Of a stretch of DNA of 64,000 bases, positions 35,097-43,124 are shown in pieces. The first letter of the stretch is position 1; every line of letters starts with the position of its first letter. Location: NCBI RefSeq assembly GCF_002754315.1, contig NZ_PEFE01000001.1, positions 434,001 through 498,000 of the forward strand, written 5' to 3'. The translations under genes and the position numbers were made by a program. This DNA comes from Flavobacterium sp. 11. GTDB taxonomy: Bacteria > Bacteroidota > Bacteroidia > Flavobacteriales > Flavobacteriaceae. The notes beneath the pieces are model-generated. The model searched no databases and was not told the DNA's origin. It worked only from the letters and a program-made list of their open reading frames with translations.

Positions 35097-37511
35097 TTAC
35101 CCTTTATCTGATAATCTCAAAATATCTCCAAAAACGCCTCTTGCCGTTACTGCTGATCCTGCACCTGCGCCTTGAATTACAATTGGTCTGTCGCCATACG
35201 ATTCTGTATAAATTTCGAAGAAAGAATCCGAACCTTTCAATCCGCCTAAAGCCGTCTCTGAGGGTACAGAAACTAATTTTACTTCTAAATTTCCTTTATC
35301 ATTTTGCAAATCGCCTGACAATTCACCTATGTATCGCAACACGTGATTTGGTTTTTGTTCGGCTTTTATTTTAGCATAAATTGGATCAAATTCCGTCAAT
35401 TTATTTAAAAAACTAGAAACATCACCTTCTCGTAAATGTTCTGGAATTAAATTTTGAATATCAATTTCTTCAAACTCATTTTGCAAGTCTAATTCTCTTG
35501 CCAAAATCAATAATTTTCGACCTACATCATTCCCACACAAATCTTCTCTTGGGTCTGGCTCAGTATATCCGTTATCAATAGCTTCTTTCAATATTTCGCT
35601 GAACGGAACGTCTTTCGCAGAAAAATTATTAAACAAATAACTCAATGTTCCTGAGAAAACACCTTTAATTTTCGTGATGTTTTCACCTGAAAGATGCAAT
35701 AATTTAATCGTATCAATCAACGGCAATCCCGCACCAACATTAGTTTCATAAAGATAACTCTTTTGATTATCCGCTAATACTTTTCGCAATTTTTTATAAA
35801 AACTATAACTCAACGTATTGGCCACTTTATTAGAAGAGATCAAATCGAAACTGTTTTCTGCCAAAGGAATGTAATTCTCAACAAATGTGGCACTTGCGGT
35901 GTTATCAATCGCAATCAAATTCTCCAAATGATGCTCATTTGCGTAAGCAATTACATCGTCAATAGTATAAGAAAAGCCATTGTTTTGAATCTCGTTTTTC
36001 CAATTTGGAGTAACGCCATTTTTATTTAAAAGTACATTACTTGAATTGGCAATAGCAAAAACATTCAGTTTGATGTCTTTCCTTTTTTCGATGGTTGCTG
36101 CCGATTCCAATATTTGGTTAATCAAAGTTCCACCTACTAATCCATGTCCGAAAATAGCAATATTGATTTTCTTTGAAACTCCAAAAATCTCTCCGTGAAT
36201 AACGTTTAAGGCTTTGTTCAGTTGCGATTTTTTCACAACCAAACTCACGTTTTTACCGGTAACGGTATTATTGAAAAGAATCGGGACAATTTTATTTTTT
36301 ATCAAAGCCGTATATGGCTTGTGAAACGTGCTCAAATCCTGGCCAATGATAGAAATCACCGAAACATTATCGGTAACCGTAATTTTATTCACATCTTTTG
36401 AATAGAAATCATTTTCGAATTCTTTTTCTAATTCAATCATTGCTTTAGTCGCTTTATCAGCGGCAACGACCAAACCAATTCCTCTTTCTGAAGAACCTTG
36501 AGAAATGATGCTTACGCTGATATCATTGTCTCCCATCACTCTAAAAATACGGGCATCAACGCCAGTTTTTCCAAGTAATCCTCTTCCTTCCAGATTAACT
36601 AATGATACATTTTCAAGTACCGAAAGCGTTTTAATACCTTCTTTGTTCGAATTGGATGTGATTAATGTTCCTTTATTTTCGTGGTTGAATGTGTTCAAAA
36701 TACGAAGCGGAATGTTTTTTTCCAACAAAGGAATAATGGTCTTAGCATGAAGAATTGTTGCGCCAAAATTAGCCAGCTCATTCGCCTCGTTAAAAGTCAA
36801 ATGGTCTATTTTCTTAGCATCAAGCACCAATTCAGGATTTGCGGTATAAATTCCGTCTACGTGTGTATAATTCTGTAATTCGTCAGCATTTAAGTAATTC
36901 GCAATCAGTGAAGCAGTATAATTACTACCGTTTCTTCCTAAAGTTGTCGTGTCATTATTATTATTAGAACCAATGAAACCAGTAACAATATTCACGGTAG
37001 TTCCGTTATTTTGTTTGAAATAATTGATGACATTTTTCTTTGAAATTTGTTCCAAAGGTTGTGCATCACCAAATTTCGAATCTGTTTTTATCAATTCTCG
37101 AGTATCAGCAAAACGGGCATTTATTCCATTTTCAACCAAAATAGCCGTCAGTAATTTTGCAGAAAGCAATTCCCCTTTTGATAAAATCTGGTCTTTAATT
37201 TTATTGCTGTAATCGCCAATTAAGCTTACGCCTTCGAATAATTTTTCCAAAACATTGAATTCCTCAGACAAATCTACCTCTTGGTAATTGTCTTGTTGAT
37301 ATTTTTTAAAGTCCTCAAAAAGCGGTTTGTAATCTCCGTTTTTAGAAGCAATACCTAAAATTTCTTCTAATTCATCTGTAGCATTTCCACGTGCCGATAC
37401 TACAATTGCAATTTCTTCTCCTTGATTTACTTTATCGGTAATAATTGCAACTACTTTATTTATTCCGTCGCCATTCGATAAAGATTTACCTCCAAATTTT
37501 AATATTTTCAT
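35097..37511 (-). CDS. thrA: Bifunctional aspartokinase / homoserine dehydrogenase
   Basis: Fusion enzyme for the first and third steps from aspartate to homoserine. The aspartokinase part (about 1-290) begins KFGGKS and has VDGIYTANP. Paired ACT domains follow (about 300-440), then the homoserine dehydrogenase with NAD(P)-binding GHGLVGGT (455-462) and the GYTEPDPREDLCGNDVGRK catalytic region. 804 aa. It lies 19 bases after metX, so both share the SAM-I riboswitch, making the aspartate branch sensitive to SAM as well as to ACT-domain feedback. Confidence 0.94.
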   Translation of the reverse strand: MKILKFGGKSLSNGDGINKVVAIITDKVNQGEEIAIVVSARGNATDELEEILGIASKNGDYKPLFEDFKKYQQDNYQEVDLSEEFNVLEKLFEGVSLIGDYSNKIKDQILSKGELLSAKLLTAILVENGINARFADTRELIKTDSKFGDAQPLEQISKKNVINYFKQNNGTTVNIVTGFIGSNNNNDTTTLGRNGSNYTASLIANYLNADELQNYTHVDGIYTANPELVLDAKKIDHLTFNEANELANFGATILHAKTIIPLLEKNIPLRILNTFNHENKGTLITSNSNKEGIKTLSVLENVSLVNLEGRGLLGKTGVDARIFRVMGDNDISVSIISQGSSERGIGLVVAADKATKAMIELEKEFENDFYSKDVNKITVTDNVSVISIIGQDLSTFHKPYTALIKNKIVPILFNNTVTGKNVSLVVKKSQLNKALNVIHGEIFGVSKKINIAIFGHGLVGGTLINQILESAATIEKRKDIKLNVFAIANSSNVLLNKNGVTPNWKNEIQNNGFSYTIDDVIAYANEHHLENLIAIDNTASATFVENYIPLAENSFDLISSNKVANTLSYSFYKKLRKVLADNQKSYLYETNVGAGLPLIDTIKLLHLSGENITKIKGVFSGTLSYLFNNFSAKDVPFSEILKEAIDNGYTEPDPREDLCGNDVGRKLLILARELDLQNEFEEIDIQNLIPEHLREGDVSSFLNKLTEFDPIYAKIKAEQKPNHVLRYIGELSGDLQNDKGNLEVKLVSVPSETALGGLKGSDSFFEIYTESYGDRPIVIQGAGAGSAVTARGVFGDILRLSDKG

Positions 37512-37530
37512 TGTGTTGTGTTTTTTTGGC

Positions 37531-38499
37531 TTAGAATATATCCTGAAGCAAATTGTGTAATTGTTTGTATTCTATCAAAAAAGCGTCGTGTCCGTGAATG
37601 GAAACGATTTCCTGATAGGTAACATTATTTTTATATTTTTTTAATTCCTCGTATGTTGCTTTATTTTCATTTGCCGTAAAAAACAAGTCTGAATTGATTC
37701 CGATGATATGAATATCAGCTTCAATTTTTGACGTTATTTCTTCGAATGAAGAGCTATTTCTAGTAATATCTATCGTCTTCAATAATTGATTCATCATTTT
37801 ATAAGACGAAATTTGAAACCGTTTTTGAAGTTTTTTACCGTGATGATCCAGCCAACTTTCAACATTGAAAATGGCTAATTCCTCATTAGTGGTTCTCTGA
37901 AATTTTGCAGTAAAAGATTCTGGAGTTCGGTAGCAAAGCATGGCATGAATTCGAGCGTCTTCAATAGGTTTTGAAGAATTCTTTAGAATTTGCTCTTGCA
38001 AAAAGCAATTGGCAATTAACCAGTCTGTCGATTTCCAATCGGTTGCGATAGGAATTAAATGTTGCGTGATTTTTGGTTCTAAAGCAACCAATTCCCAAGC
38101 AATTCCTCCGCCAACAGAACCGCCAATAATAGCATAAAGCTGTTTGATTTTTAGAAAATGAATGCCTTCAATAAAAATTCTGGCAATGTCTCTGGTATTA
38201 AATTCCGAATAATTCTCAATAACGGCATCATCAAAACCATTTCCCGGAACATTAAAAGCCAGTATTGTATATGTATTAGTATCGATAGTTTTGTGTACAC
38301 CAATTAAATCATTCCACCAACCTTTGTCTCCCACAACTTGGGAATTTCCGGTTAATGCATGATTTACCAAAACGATTGGAGCGGTATGTAAAGCCGGTCC
38401 AAAAACTTGAAAACTTAAGTTTAAGGCAGGATAAAAAGCCCCACTTTCGGTGGTGAAATTTTGTACGGTAATAGATGTTGGTTTATTTTCCAATTTCAA
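37531..38499 (-). CDS. metX: Homoserine O-acetyltransferase family protein
   Basis: Alpha/beta hydrolase of 322 aa that acylates homoserine, committing it to methionine. The nucleophile is S128 in GGSVGGG, and the C-terminal Asp and His lie in GINSDLFF and IHGHDAFL. The N-terminal half has the MetX hallmark VLVNHALTGNS. It is shorter than many MetX proteins, with a reduced lid region. The start is a TTG (38499, or a second TTG two codons later); no ATG is available in frame nearby. Controlled by the SAM-I riboswitch upstream. Confidence 0.9.
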   Translation of the reverse strand: MKLENKPTSITVQNFTTESGAFYPALNLSFQVFGPALHTAPIVLVNHALTGNSQVVGDKGWWNDLIGVHKTIDTNTYTILAFNVPGNGFDDAVIENYSEFNTRDIARIFIEGIHFLKIKQLYAIIGGSVGGGIAWELVALEPKITQHLIPIATDWKSTDWLIANCFLQEQILKNSSKPIEDARIHAMLCYRTPESFTAKFQRTTNEELAIFNVESWLDHHGKKLQKRFQISSYKMMNQLLKTIDITRNSSSFEEITSKIEADIHIIGINSDLFFTANENKATYEELKKYKNNVTYQEIVSIHGHDAFLIEYKQLHNLLQDIF

Positions 38500-38572
38500 A
38501 TCTTTTATGATTTTTGATTTGTGTCTGGAAATATTAGAAAGAAAGCTAGAAGTGAACTAGAAGAATTCTTTG

Positions 38573-38708
38573 TGTTATCTTTCCTTTAGATTCTGAAATA
38601 TCCCGAGGCTTCGGGACAGAATAAAGGTAGAATGCAGCACCTTCTTCGATAAATCGAAGGGTTGCTAAGGCTTCATCGGGTCTAATCCCTCTGCCTTTCT
38701 TTATAACA
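38573..38708 (-). ncRNA. SAM-I (S-box) riboswitch controlling metX-thrA
   Basis: Minus-strand SAM-I core: AAAGAAAGGCAGAGGGA, GACCCGATGAAGCC, TTAGCAACC, P3 CCTTCGA/TCGAAGAAGG, then GGTGCTGCATTCTACC. P1 pairs TGTTAT (5') with ATAACA (3'). P4 (CCTTTATTCTG with CAGAATCTAAAGG) carries in its loop a TCCCGAAGCCTCGGGA hairpin that is also found elsewhere as a dispersed palindrome. High SAM should turn off metX and thrA. Confidence 0.93.
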
Positions 38709-38736
38709 TTTCAATACGTTTTTGAACTTAAAGGCA

Positions 38737-38768
38737 CAAATTAACTACTATTTTTTTAAACAACCAAA
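38737..38768 (-). promoter_or_regulatory. Promoter of the metX riboswitch transcript
   Basis: On the minus strand TTTG (38765-38768), 20 bases, then TTAATTTG (38737-38744), one mismatch from TAnnTTTG. It places the start about 20 bases ahead of riboswitch P1 and shows that metX need not depend on transcription from the leader-peptide region further upstream. Confidence 0.65.
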
Positions 38769-38840
38769 TTTTTATCAAATTGGTTCTAATTGATTTATTG
38801 CAAATTGACTTGAAAAAATCGCACGCATAATTATTATCCC

Positions 38841-38881
38841 GACGAAAGAGAAAACACCATATTAGGGTTTTATCTTTCGTC
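38841..38881. other. Hairpin after the 69-codon ORF
   Basis: GACGAAAGA and TCTTTCGTC with inner AAAAC/GTTTT pairing form a stem-loop about 60 bases past the stop of the 69-codon ORF on the minus strand. There is no U tract on that strand, so it is a weak terminator or an RNA-stabilising hairpin. Confidence 0.5.
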
Positions 38882-38940
38882 GAAATCATAATTTGAGATT
38901 TACCATCAAAGATTCAAAAGCTAAAACAACCATCACTTTT

Positions 38941-39150
38941 TTAAATAAAAAGTTCTTCATTTTCTTTTGAATACATTTGGAACAGCAATGAACTCGGCAC
39001 TATTTTTTGTGCCAAAGGATCATTTTTTGAAATTTCAAATCTTGGATTAGTCAATTCATTTTTTGAATCGATTTCCTTTTTAGTTTTGGTTCTAAAACTA
39101 AAGCTTTTTAGTAACCGAAATGCCTTTGGGAAATGTTTTGATGTGCTCAT
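38941..39150 (-). CDS. Small basic protein of unknown function
   Basis: A 69-codon ORF starting ATG at 39150. The N-terminal half is basic (SKHFPKAFRLLKSFSFRTKTKK) and the C-terminal half more acidic; there are no cysteines, signal peptide or membrane segment. I do not recognise it. It lies downstream of the two leader-like ORFs and terminators (39233-39558) and upstream of the metX promoter, so it is the only gene those leaders could directly control before the metX promoter. It may be a genuine small protein or a chance ORF. Confidence 0.45.
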   Translation of the reverse strand: MSTSKHFPKAFRLLKSFSFRTKTKKEIDSKNELTNPRFEISKNDPLAQKIVPSSLLFQMYSKENEELFI

Positions 39151-39232
39151 AATCTTTTAATTTATGATGTTAGTTTTGTTTTAAATTATTTTTGAATTCT
39201 GAAATTCTCTATGCTTATTAACTAATCTGAAT

Positions 39233-39271
39233 AAAAAAACCCTTTTAGATGCGTATCCAAAAGGGGTTTTT
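39233..39271 (-). terminator. Terminator after leader ORF B
   Basis: On the minus strand ACCCCTTTTGGAT, a short loop and ATCTAAAAGGGT are followed by seven T. It lies 30 bases after the stop of the 13-codon Cys-containing ORF and ahead of the 69-codon ORF. The T run is better on the minus than on the plus strand. Confidence 0.85.
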
Positions 39272-39300
39272 AAGTTGTGTTATAACTTATACTTTTGGAA

Positions 39301-39342
39301 TCAACAGACACGAACGCACATAATGGCATTGGCGCAAATCAT
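39301..39342 (-). CDS. Leader-like ORF B, three-cysteine micropeptide
   Basis: A 13-codon ORF reading MICANAIMCVRVC then TGA. Three of 13 residues are Cys, two are Met in all, and the last sense codon is Cys. It is followed after about 30 bases by a strong terminator. The arrangement resembles a ribosome-stalling attenuator responsive to cysteine (or a Cys/Met-rich micropeptide gene), in line with its place between metX and metK. No convincing separate promoter was found just upstream, so it may depend on read-through from ORF A. Confidence 0.5.
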   Translation of the reverse strand: MICANAIMCVRVC

Positions 39343-39429
39343 ATTTTTGACTTTAAAATTATTTATATTCTGGATTTTCAGGTTATTCATTCTATGATTA
39401 ATATTGTTTTATTTTCAGCTAAATAGAGT

Positions 39430-39466
39430 TCAAAAAAAAAGCCTCCCATTTTTTTGGGAGGCTTTT
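39430..39466 (-). terminator. Terminator after leader ORF A
   Basis: On the minus strand AAAAGCCTCCCA, a six-base loop and TGGGAGGCTTTT are followed by about nine T in all. It lies 24 bases past the stop of the 22-codon ORF A. The opposite strand has only four T, so it serves minus-strand transcripts. Confidence 0.9.
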
Positions 39467-39489
39467 GCTATATAAATTTGAATTAAAAT

Positions 39490-39558
39490 TTAAGCAATAC
39501 ACGACCCACAGGACTTTTCCTGAATGGCTTTTGACATATTACACACATTAAATTTCAT
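39490..39558 (-). CDS. Leader-like ORF A, 22-codon Cys-containing micropeptide
   Basis: A 22-codon ORF starting MKFNVCNMSK and ending KSCGSCIA, with cysteines at positions 6, 17 and 20, the last two in a CxxC. It begins within about 16-20 bases of the predicted transcription start of a good promoter and is followed by a strong terminator, giving a transcript of only about 150 bases unless the terminator is read through. It could be a leader peptide, a metal- or thiol-sensing micropeptide, or a small RNA with an incidental ORF. Confidence 0.55.
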   Translation of the reverse strand: MKFNVCNMSKAIQEKSCGSCIA

Positions 39559-39577
39559 GTTTCTTTTTTTGTTGTAA

Positions 39578-39609
39578 CAAATATGCTAACTATTTCTGAA
39601 TTTTCCAAA
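39578..39609 (-). promoter_or_regulatory. Promoter of the Cys-micropeptide transcript
   Basis: On the minus strand TTTG (39606-39609), 20 bases, then CATATTTG (39578-39585), one mismatch from TAnnTTTG. The predicted start lies about 15-20 bases before the ORF A ATG. Confidence 0.65.
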
Positions 39610-39710
39610 TAAGTTTTAAAAAAAATACAAAGAAAAACCAGCCTCGCATTCCCTTTTGTATTTATATAAGTAGATGAAAAGATTTATCAGCAAAAAAAAG
39701 TTAAGATTAA

Positions 39711-39740
39711 TTTGCAATTCAAAATGGTTTCATACATTTG
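39711..39740 (+). promoter_or_regulatory. Promoter of metK
   Basis: TTTG (39711-39714), 18 bases, then TACATTTG (39733-39740), matching the Bacteroidota consensus. The start would be near 39746, just before the P1 stem of the predicted SAM-II riboswitch. Confidence 0.75.
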
Positions 39741-39750
39741 CACCCGAATA

Positions 39751-39848
39751 CAAGAGGAAAAATTTGAACTGATTGCAACCTCTTCATAATGAAATCAATT
39801 CATTATGGATACTGAAAATTTTTCAGTAGAAAAAATGCTAAAGCAGAA
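39751..39848 (+). ncRNA. SAM-II-like riboswitch in the metK leader
   Basis: P1 pairs AAGAGG (39752-39757) with CCTCTT (39779-39784). The loop reads AATTTGAACTGATTGCAA, which lines up with the SAM-II L1 pattern ending TTGCAA. The 3' strand AAAATGCTAAAGCAG (39832-39846) has the conserved GCTAAA and can pair as a pseudoknot with CTG and GCA of the loop. Two small hairpins (CATAATG/CATTATG and TACTGAAA/TTTCAGTA) are inserted between. The aptamer ends about 60 bases before the ATG, further than usual for SAM-II, so the way it affects metK is not clear. Confidence 0.72.
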
Positions 39849-39910
39849 ACTCTTCTTTAGTCCTTTTCAGCAATTATTTTTTCTCGCTTAATTTTAAAAT
39901 AATAATTATT

Positions 39911-41161
39911 ATGGCCTATTTATTTACGTCAGAATCTGTAAGCGAAGGACATCCAGACAAAATTGCAGATCAAATTTCGGATGCATTAATTGATAATTTT
40001 TTGGCATTTGATGCTGACTCAAAAGTAGCTTGCGAAACTTTAGTAACTACTGGCCAGGTAATTTTGGCTGGTGAAGTAAAATCAAATACATATTTAGACG
40101 TGCAACAAATCGCTCGTGATGTAATCAAGAAAATTGGTTACACAAAAAGCGAATACATGTTTGAAGCTAATTCTTGTGGAATTCTTTCTGCTATTCACGA
40201 ACAATCTGCTGACATCAATCAAGGTGTTGACAGAAAAAATCCTGAAGAGCAAGGTGCTGGTGACCAAGGAATGATGTTTGGTTACGCTACTAATGAAACG
40301 GAAAATTATATGCCATTGGCACTTGATTTATCTCATAAATTATTGCAGGAATTGGCTATTTTAAGACGTGAAAATAACGAAATTACGTATTTGCGTCCGG
40401 ATGCTAAATCTCAAGTAACTTTAGAATACAGCGATGACAATAAGCCAACTCGTATTGATGCCATTGTAATCTCGACACAACATGATGATTTTGACGAAGA
40501 AGCTAAAATGCTTGCAAAAATCAAAAAAGACATTGTTGAAATATTGATTCCAAGGATTATTGCAAAAAATCCAACACATGCACATTTATTCAATGATGCA
40601 ATCCAATACCATATTAATCCAACCGGGAAATTCGTAATTGGAGGGCCACACGGAGATACTGGATTGACAGGAAGAAAAATCATTGTGGATACTTACGGTG
40701 GAAAAGGTGCTCACGGTGGTGGTGCATTCTCTGGAAAAGACCCAAGTAAAGTAGACAGAAGTGCTGCTTATGCTACACGTCATATCGCTAAAAATTTAGT
40801 TGCAGCGGGTGTTGCTGACGAAATTTTAGTTCAGGTTTCTTACGCAATTGGTGTGGCTAAACCAATGGGTATTTTTATTGATACTTATGGTACTTCAAAA
40901 GTGAATTTGACCAATGGTGAAATTGCTAAAAAAGTAGAAGCTATTTTTGATATGCGTCCTTACTTTATTGAGCAACGTTTAAAATTAAGAAACCCAATCT
41001 ATAGCGAAACTGCTGCTTACGGGCACATGGGACGTACTCCAGAAACGGTTACTAAAACTTTTTCTGCTCCAGGTGGAAATGAAAAAACAGTTACTGTTGA
41101 ATTGTTTACTTGGGAAAAATTAGATTTCGTTGACCAAGTTAAAACTGCTTTTGGATTATAA
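39911..41161 (+). CDS. metK: S-adenosylmethionine synthetase
   Basis: Makes SAM from methionine and ATP. It has [16 protein letters not shown] near the N-terminus, [16 protein letters not shown], and the [19 protein letters not shown] phosphate loop. The length of 416 aa is slightly longer than the E. coli enzyme, as usual for Bacteroidota. Preceded by a consensus promoter and a SAM-II-like leader, and followed by a strong terminator, so it is a monocistronic feedback-controlled gene, divergent from the metX side. Confidence 0.97.
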   Translation: MAYLFTSESVSEGHPDKIADQISDALIDNFLAFDADSKVACETLVTTGQVILAGEVKSNTYLDVQQIARDVIKKIGYTKSEYMFEANSCGILSAIHEQSADINQGVDRKNPEEQGAGDQGMMFGYATNETENYMPLALDLSHKLLQELAILRRENNEITYLRPDAKSQVTLEYSDDNKPTRIDAIVISTQHDDFDEEAKMLAKIKKDIVEILIPRIIAKNPTHAHLFNDAIQYHINPTGKFVIGGPHGDTGLTGRKIIVDTYGGKGAHGGGAFSGKDPSKVDRSAAYATRHIAKNLVAAGVADEILVQVSYAIGVAKPMGIFIDTYGTSKVNLTNGEIAKKVEAIFDMRPYFIEQRLKLRNPIYSETAAYGHMGRTPETVTKTFSAPGGNEKTVTVELFTWEKLDFVDQVKTAFGL

Positions 41162-41204
41162 CTTTGGCTTTAAAACCTTAGAAATTTAAATCTAATTATA
41201 TATC

Positions 41205-41243
41205 AAACCCCGAATTCTGTTACTGCAGACTTCGGGGTTTTTG
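41205..41243 (+). terminator. Terminator of metK
   Basis: ACCCCGAA and TTCGGGGT arms around a loop of about 18 bases, followed by TTTTTG, starting about 45 bases after the metK stop. Confidence 0.85.
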
Positions 41244-41297
41244 TTTGGCTATGTGCAGTATTATTCTTTACTTAGTAAAAAATAACTTACCAAAATA

Positions 41298-43070
41298 ATG
41301 GCTAAATTCCCTTCTTTCCAAAGCGTAATACGAGCTTCACAAAAAACCATTTTCAGGTTCCCGCTAGAAACCATACTAACGGTTTTAGGGACAGTATTCG
41401 CAATTTTACTCTCAGAAGAAAGAAATGCTACAATGGAGAATTTTTATACTAAAAGCATCATGTGTTGCTCGCTGTGTTTAGTTTTATTTCTTTCCGTTAG
41501 TTTATATTTCTCAGCGACTCAGAAAAACAGTTGGATTCGATTTTTAACAAGTTTACTACTTGGCGGAATAGTAACTGCTTTTATATTTAGCTTTTCGAAA
41601 AAAATTACAGATGTAGAAGCATTACAATTTTTAGTACTCAATATTGCTTTGCATCTATTGGTCTCATTTTCCGGTTTTATATCAAAAATCTACAACCAAG
41701 AAGAGTTTTGGGAGTTCAACAAACAGCTTTTTCTTCGTATTCTAACGGCTGGCTTGTATAGCGTTGTATTGTATTCCGGATTATCCTTAGCTATTTTAGC
41801 GGTACACCATTTATTCAATGTACATTTTTATGACAGAATATATCTTCACTTATTTTTCATCATCGCAGGGATATTTAATACGGTTTTCTTTTTATCTGGC
41901 GTTCCTGAAACCAACAACGAATCCTCTCCACTTATTTTAAAATATCCAAAAGGTCTTAAAAATTTTACTCAATATGTTTTGCTTCCATTAATCAGCATTT
42001 ACTTAGTGATTTTGATTTGTTATGAAACTAAAATCTTAGTCACACTTTCTTTACCTGTGGGCTGGGTTTCTAATCTCGTTTTGGTTTTTGCCATCTTTGG
42101 AATACTTTCTTTTTTACTCGTACATCCTATTGCCGAAGAAACTGGAAATCTTTGGATGCGAACCTTTAACCGTTGGTTTTATTATTTATTAGTTCCGTTA
42201 TTGGGATTATTATTTTGGGCTATTTTATATAGAGTCCACTTATACGGATTCACACATGAGCGCTATTATGTATTGGCATTGTCAATCTGGTTAACCATTG
42301 TAGTAGCTTATTTTATAATCAAAAAAGAGCCTAAAATAAAGTTCATCCCTATTACAATGTGCATAACGGCTTTGCTTACCATTCTTGGACCGCAAAGTGC
42401 AGATTCAATATCCAAAAACAGTCAGCTTTCGAGATTTGAATCCTATTTGCAAAAAATAGAAAAGGAAAAACTTACTTTCGAACAAGAGCAAGATTTAAGC
42501 AGTATTGTAAATTTTTTAGAGGAAAACTATGGCTCAGAAGTACTTCTTCCATTTACAAAAGACAAACTTACTGCTCTGATTAAAAAGGACAAAAAACCAA
42601 ATTCTTACCAAATCATGGAAGCATTGGGGCTCGATTATCGTTCTTCATACGACCAAAAAGAAAAAAACAACAAAGAATATTTTTATAATTTTTATGAAAA
42701 TAACAATCAAAACATAGAAAACATTCAAGGGTATGATGTGTCTTTCTCCATCTTGAATAACGAAGATTTAGAATGTAACGAATGTATAACAATCGATGAG
42801 AGGTCTTATTCTATTATTTCTACTGAAAAAGAATACGGAGTAGACTTACAAATTAATCAGGACATTGTTCCGTTGAAGATTGTTGATTTTGTGAACCAAA
42901 CCCCAGATTTTGATTCTAATGAAAATTGGAAACAAAAGATTACACAAAGAATTGAAACTTCTAAATACTCGATTTTAATATACTACATGAACGTAAGTGG
43001 AAAAAGAAAAGGAAATAAAAAAACGGTAGATCATTTCCAAATCAAAGTGTTACTGGGAATTAAAAATTAA
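41298..43070 (+). CDS. DUF4153 multi-pass membrane protein
   Basis: A 590-aa protein with about 10-11 hydrophobic segments in the first 370 residues, including the DUF4153 hallmark HERYYVLALSIWL. A soluble C-terminal region (about 380-590) follows, with a charged helical part and a beta-rich end. Function of the family is not established. Own start 130 bases after metK beyond its terminator, so probably separately transcribed. It ends at a hairpin shared with the converging barrel gene. Confidence 0.82.
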   Translation: MAKFPSFQSVIRASQKTIFRFPLETILTVLGTVFAILLSEERNATMENFYTKSIMCCSLCLVLFLSVSLYFSATQKNSWIRFLTSLLLGGIVTAFIFSFSKKITDVEALQFLVLNIALHLLVSFSGFISKIYNQEEFWEFNKQLFLRILTAGLYSVVLYSGLSLAILAVHHLFNVHFYDRIYLHLFFIIAGIFNTVFFLSGVPETNNESSPLILKYPKGLKNFTQYVLLPLISIYLVILICYETKILVTLSLPVGWVSNLVLVFAIFGILSFLLVHPIAEETGNLWMRTFNRWFYYLLVPLLGLLFWAILYRVHLYGFTHERYYVLALSIWLTIVVAYFIIKKEPKIKFIPITMCITALLTILGPQSADSISKNSQLSRFESYLQKIEKEKLTFEQEQDLSSIVNFLEENYGSEVLLPFTKDKLTALIKKDKKPNSYQIMEALGLDYRSSYDQKEKNNKEYFYNFYENNNQNIENIQGYDVSFSILNNEDLECNECITIDERSYSIISTEKEYGVDLQINQDIVPLKIVDFVNQTPDFDSNENWKQKITQRIETSKYSILIYYMNVSGKRKGNKKTVDHFQIKVLLGIKN

Positions 43071-43072
43071 AA

Positions 43073-43110
43073 AAAAGCCTTTGAAGAATGAACTTCAAAG
43101 GTCTTTTATC
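43073..43110. terminator. Bidirectional terminator
   Basis: AAAGCCTTTGAAG and CTTCAAAGGTCTTTT arms around a short loop, lying between the converging DUF4153 and barrel genes, with T or A runs on both sides. Confidence 0.82.
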
Positions 43111-43124
43111 TTCAGGTAAATCTA

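Noticed and set aside
40411..40783. Minus-strand ORFs in metK
   Set aside because: Antisense to conserved metK coding sequence.
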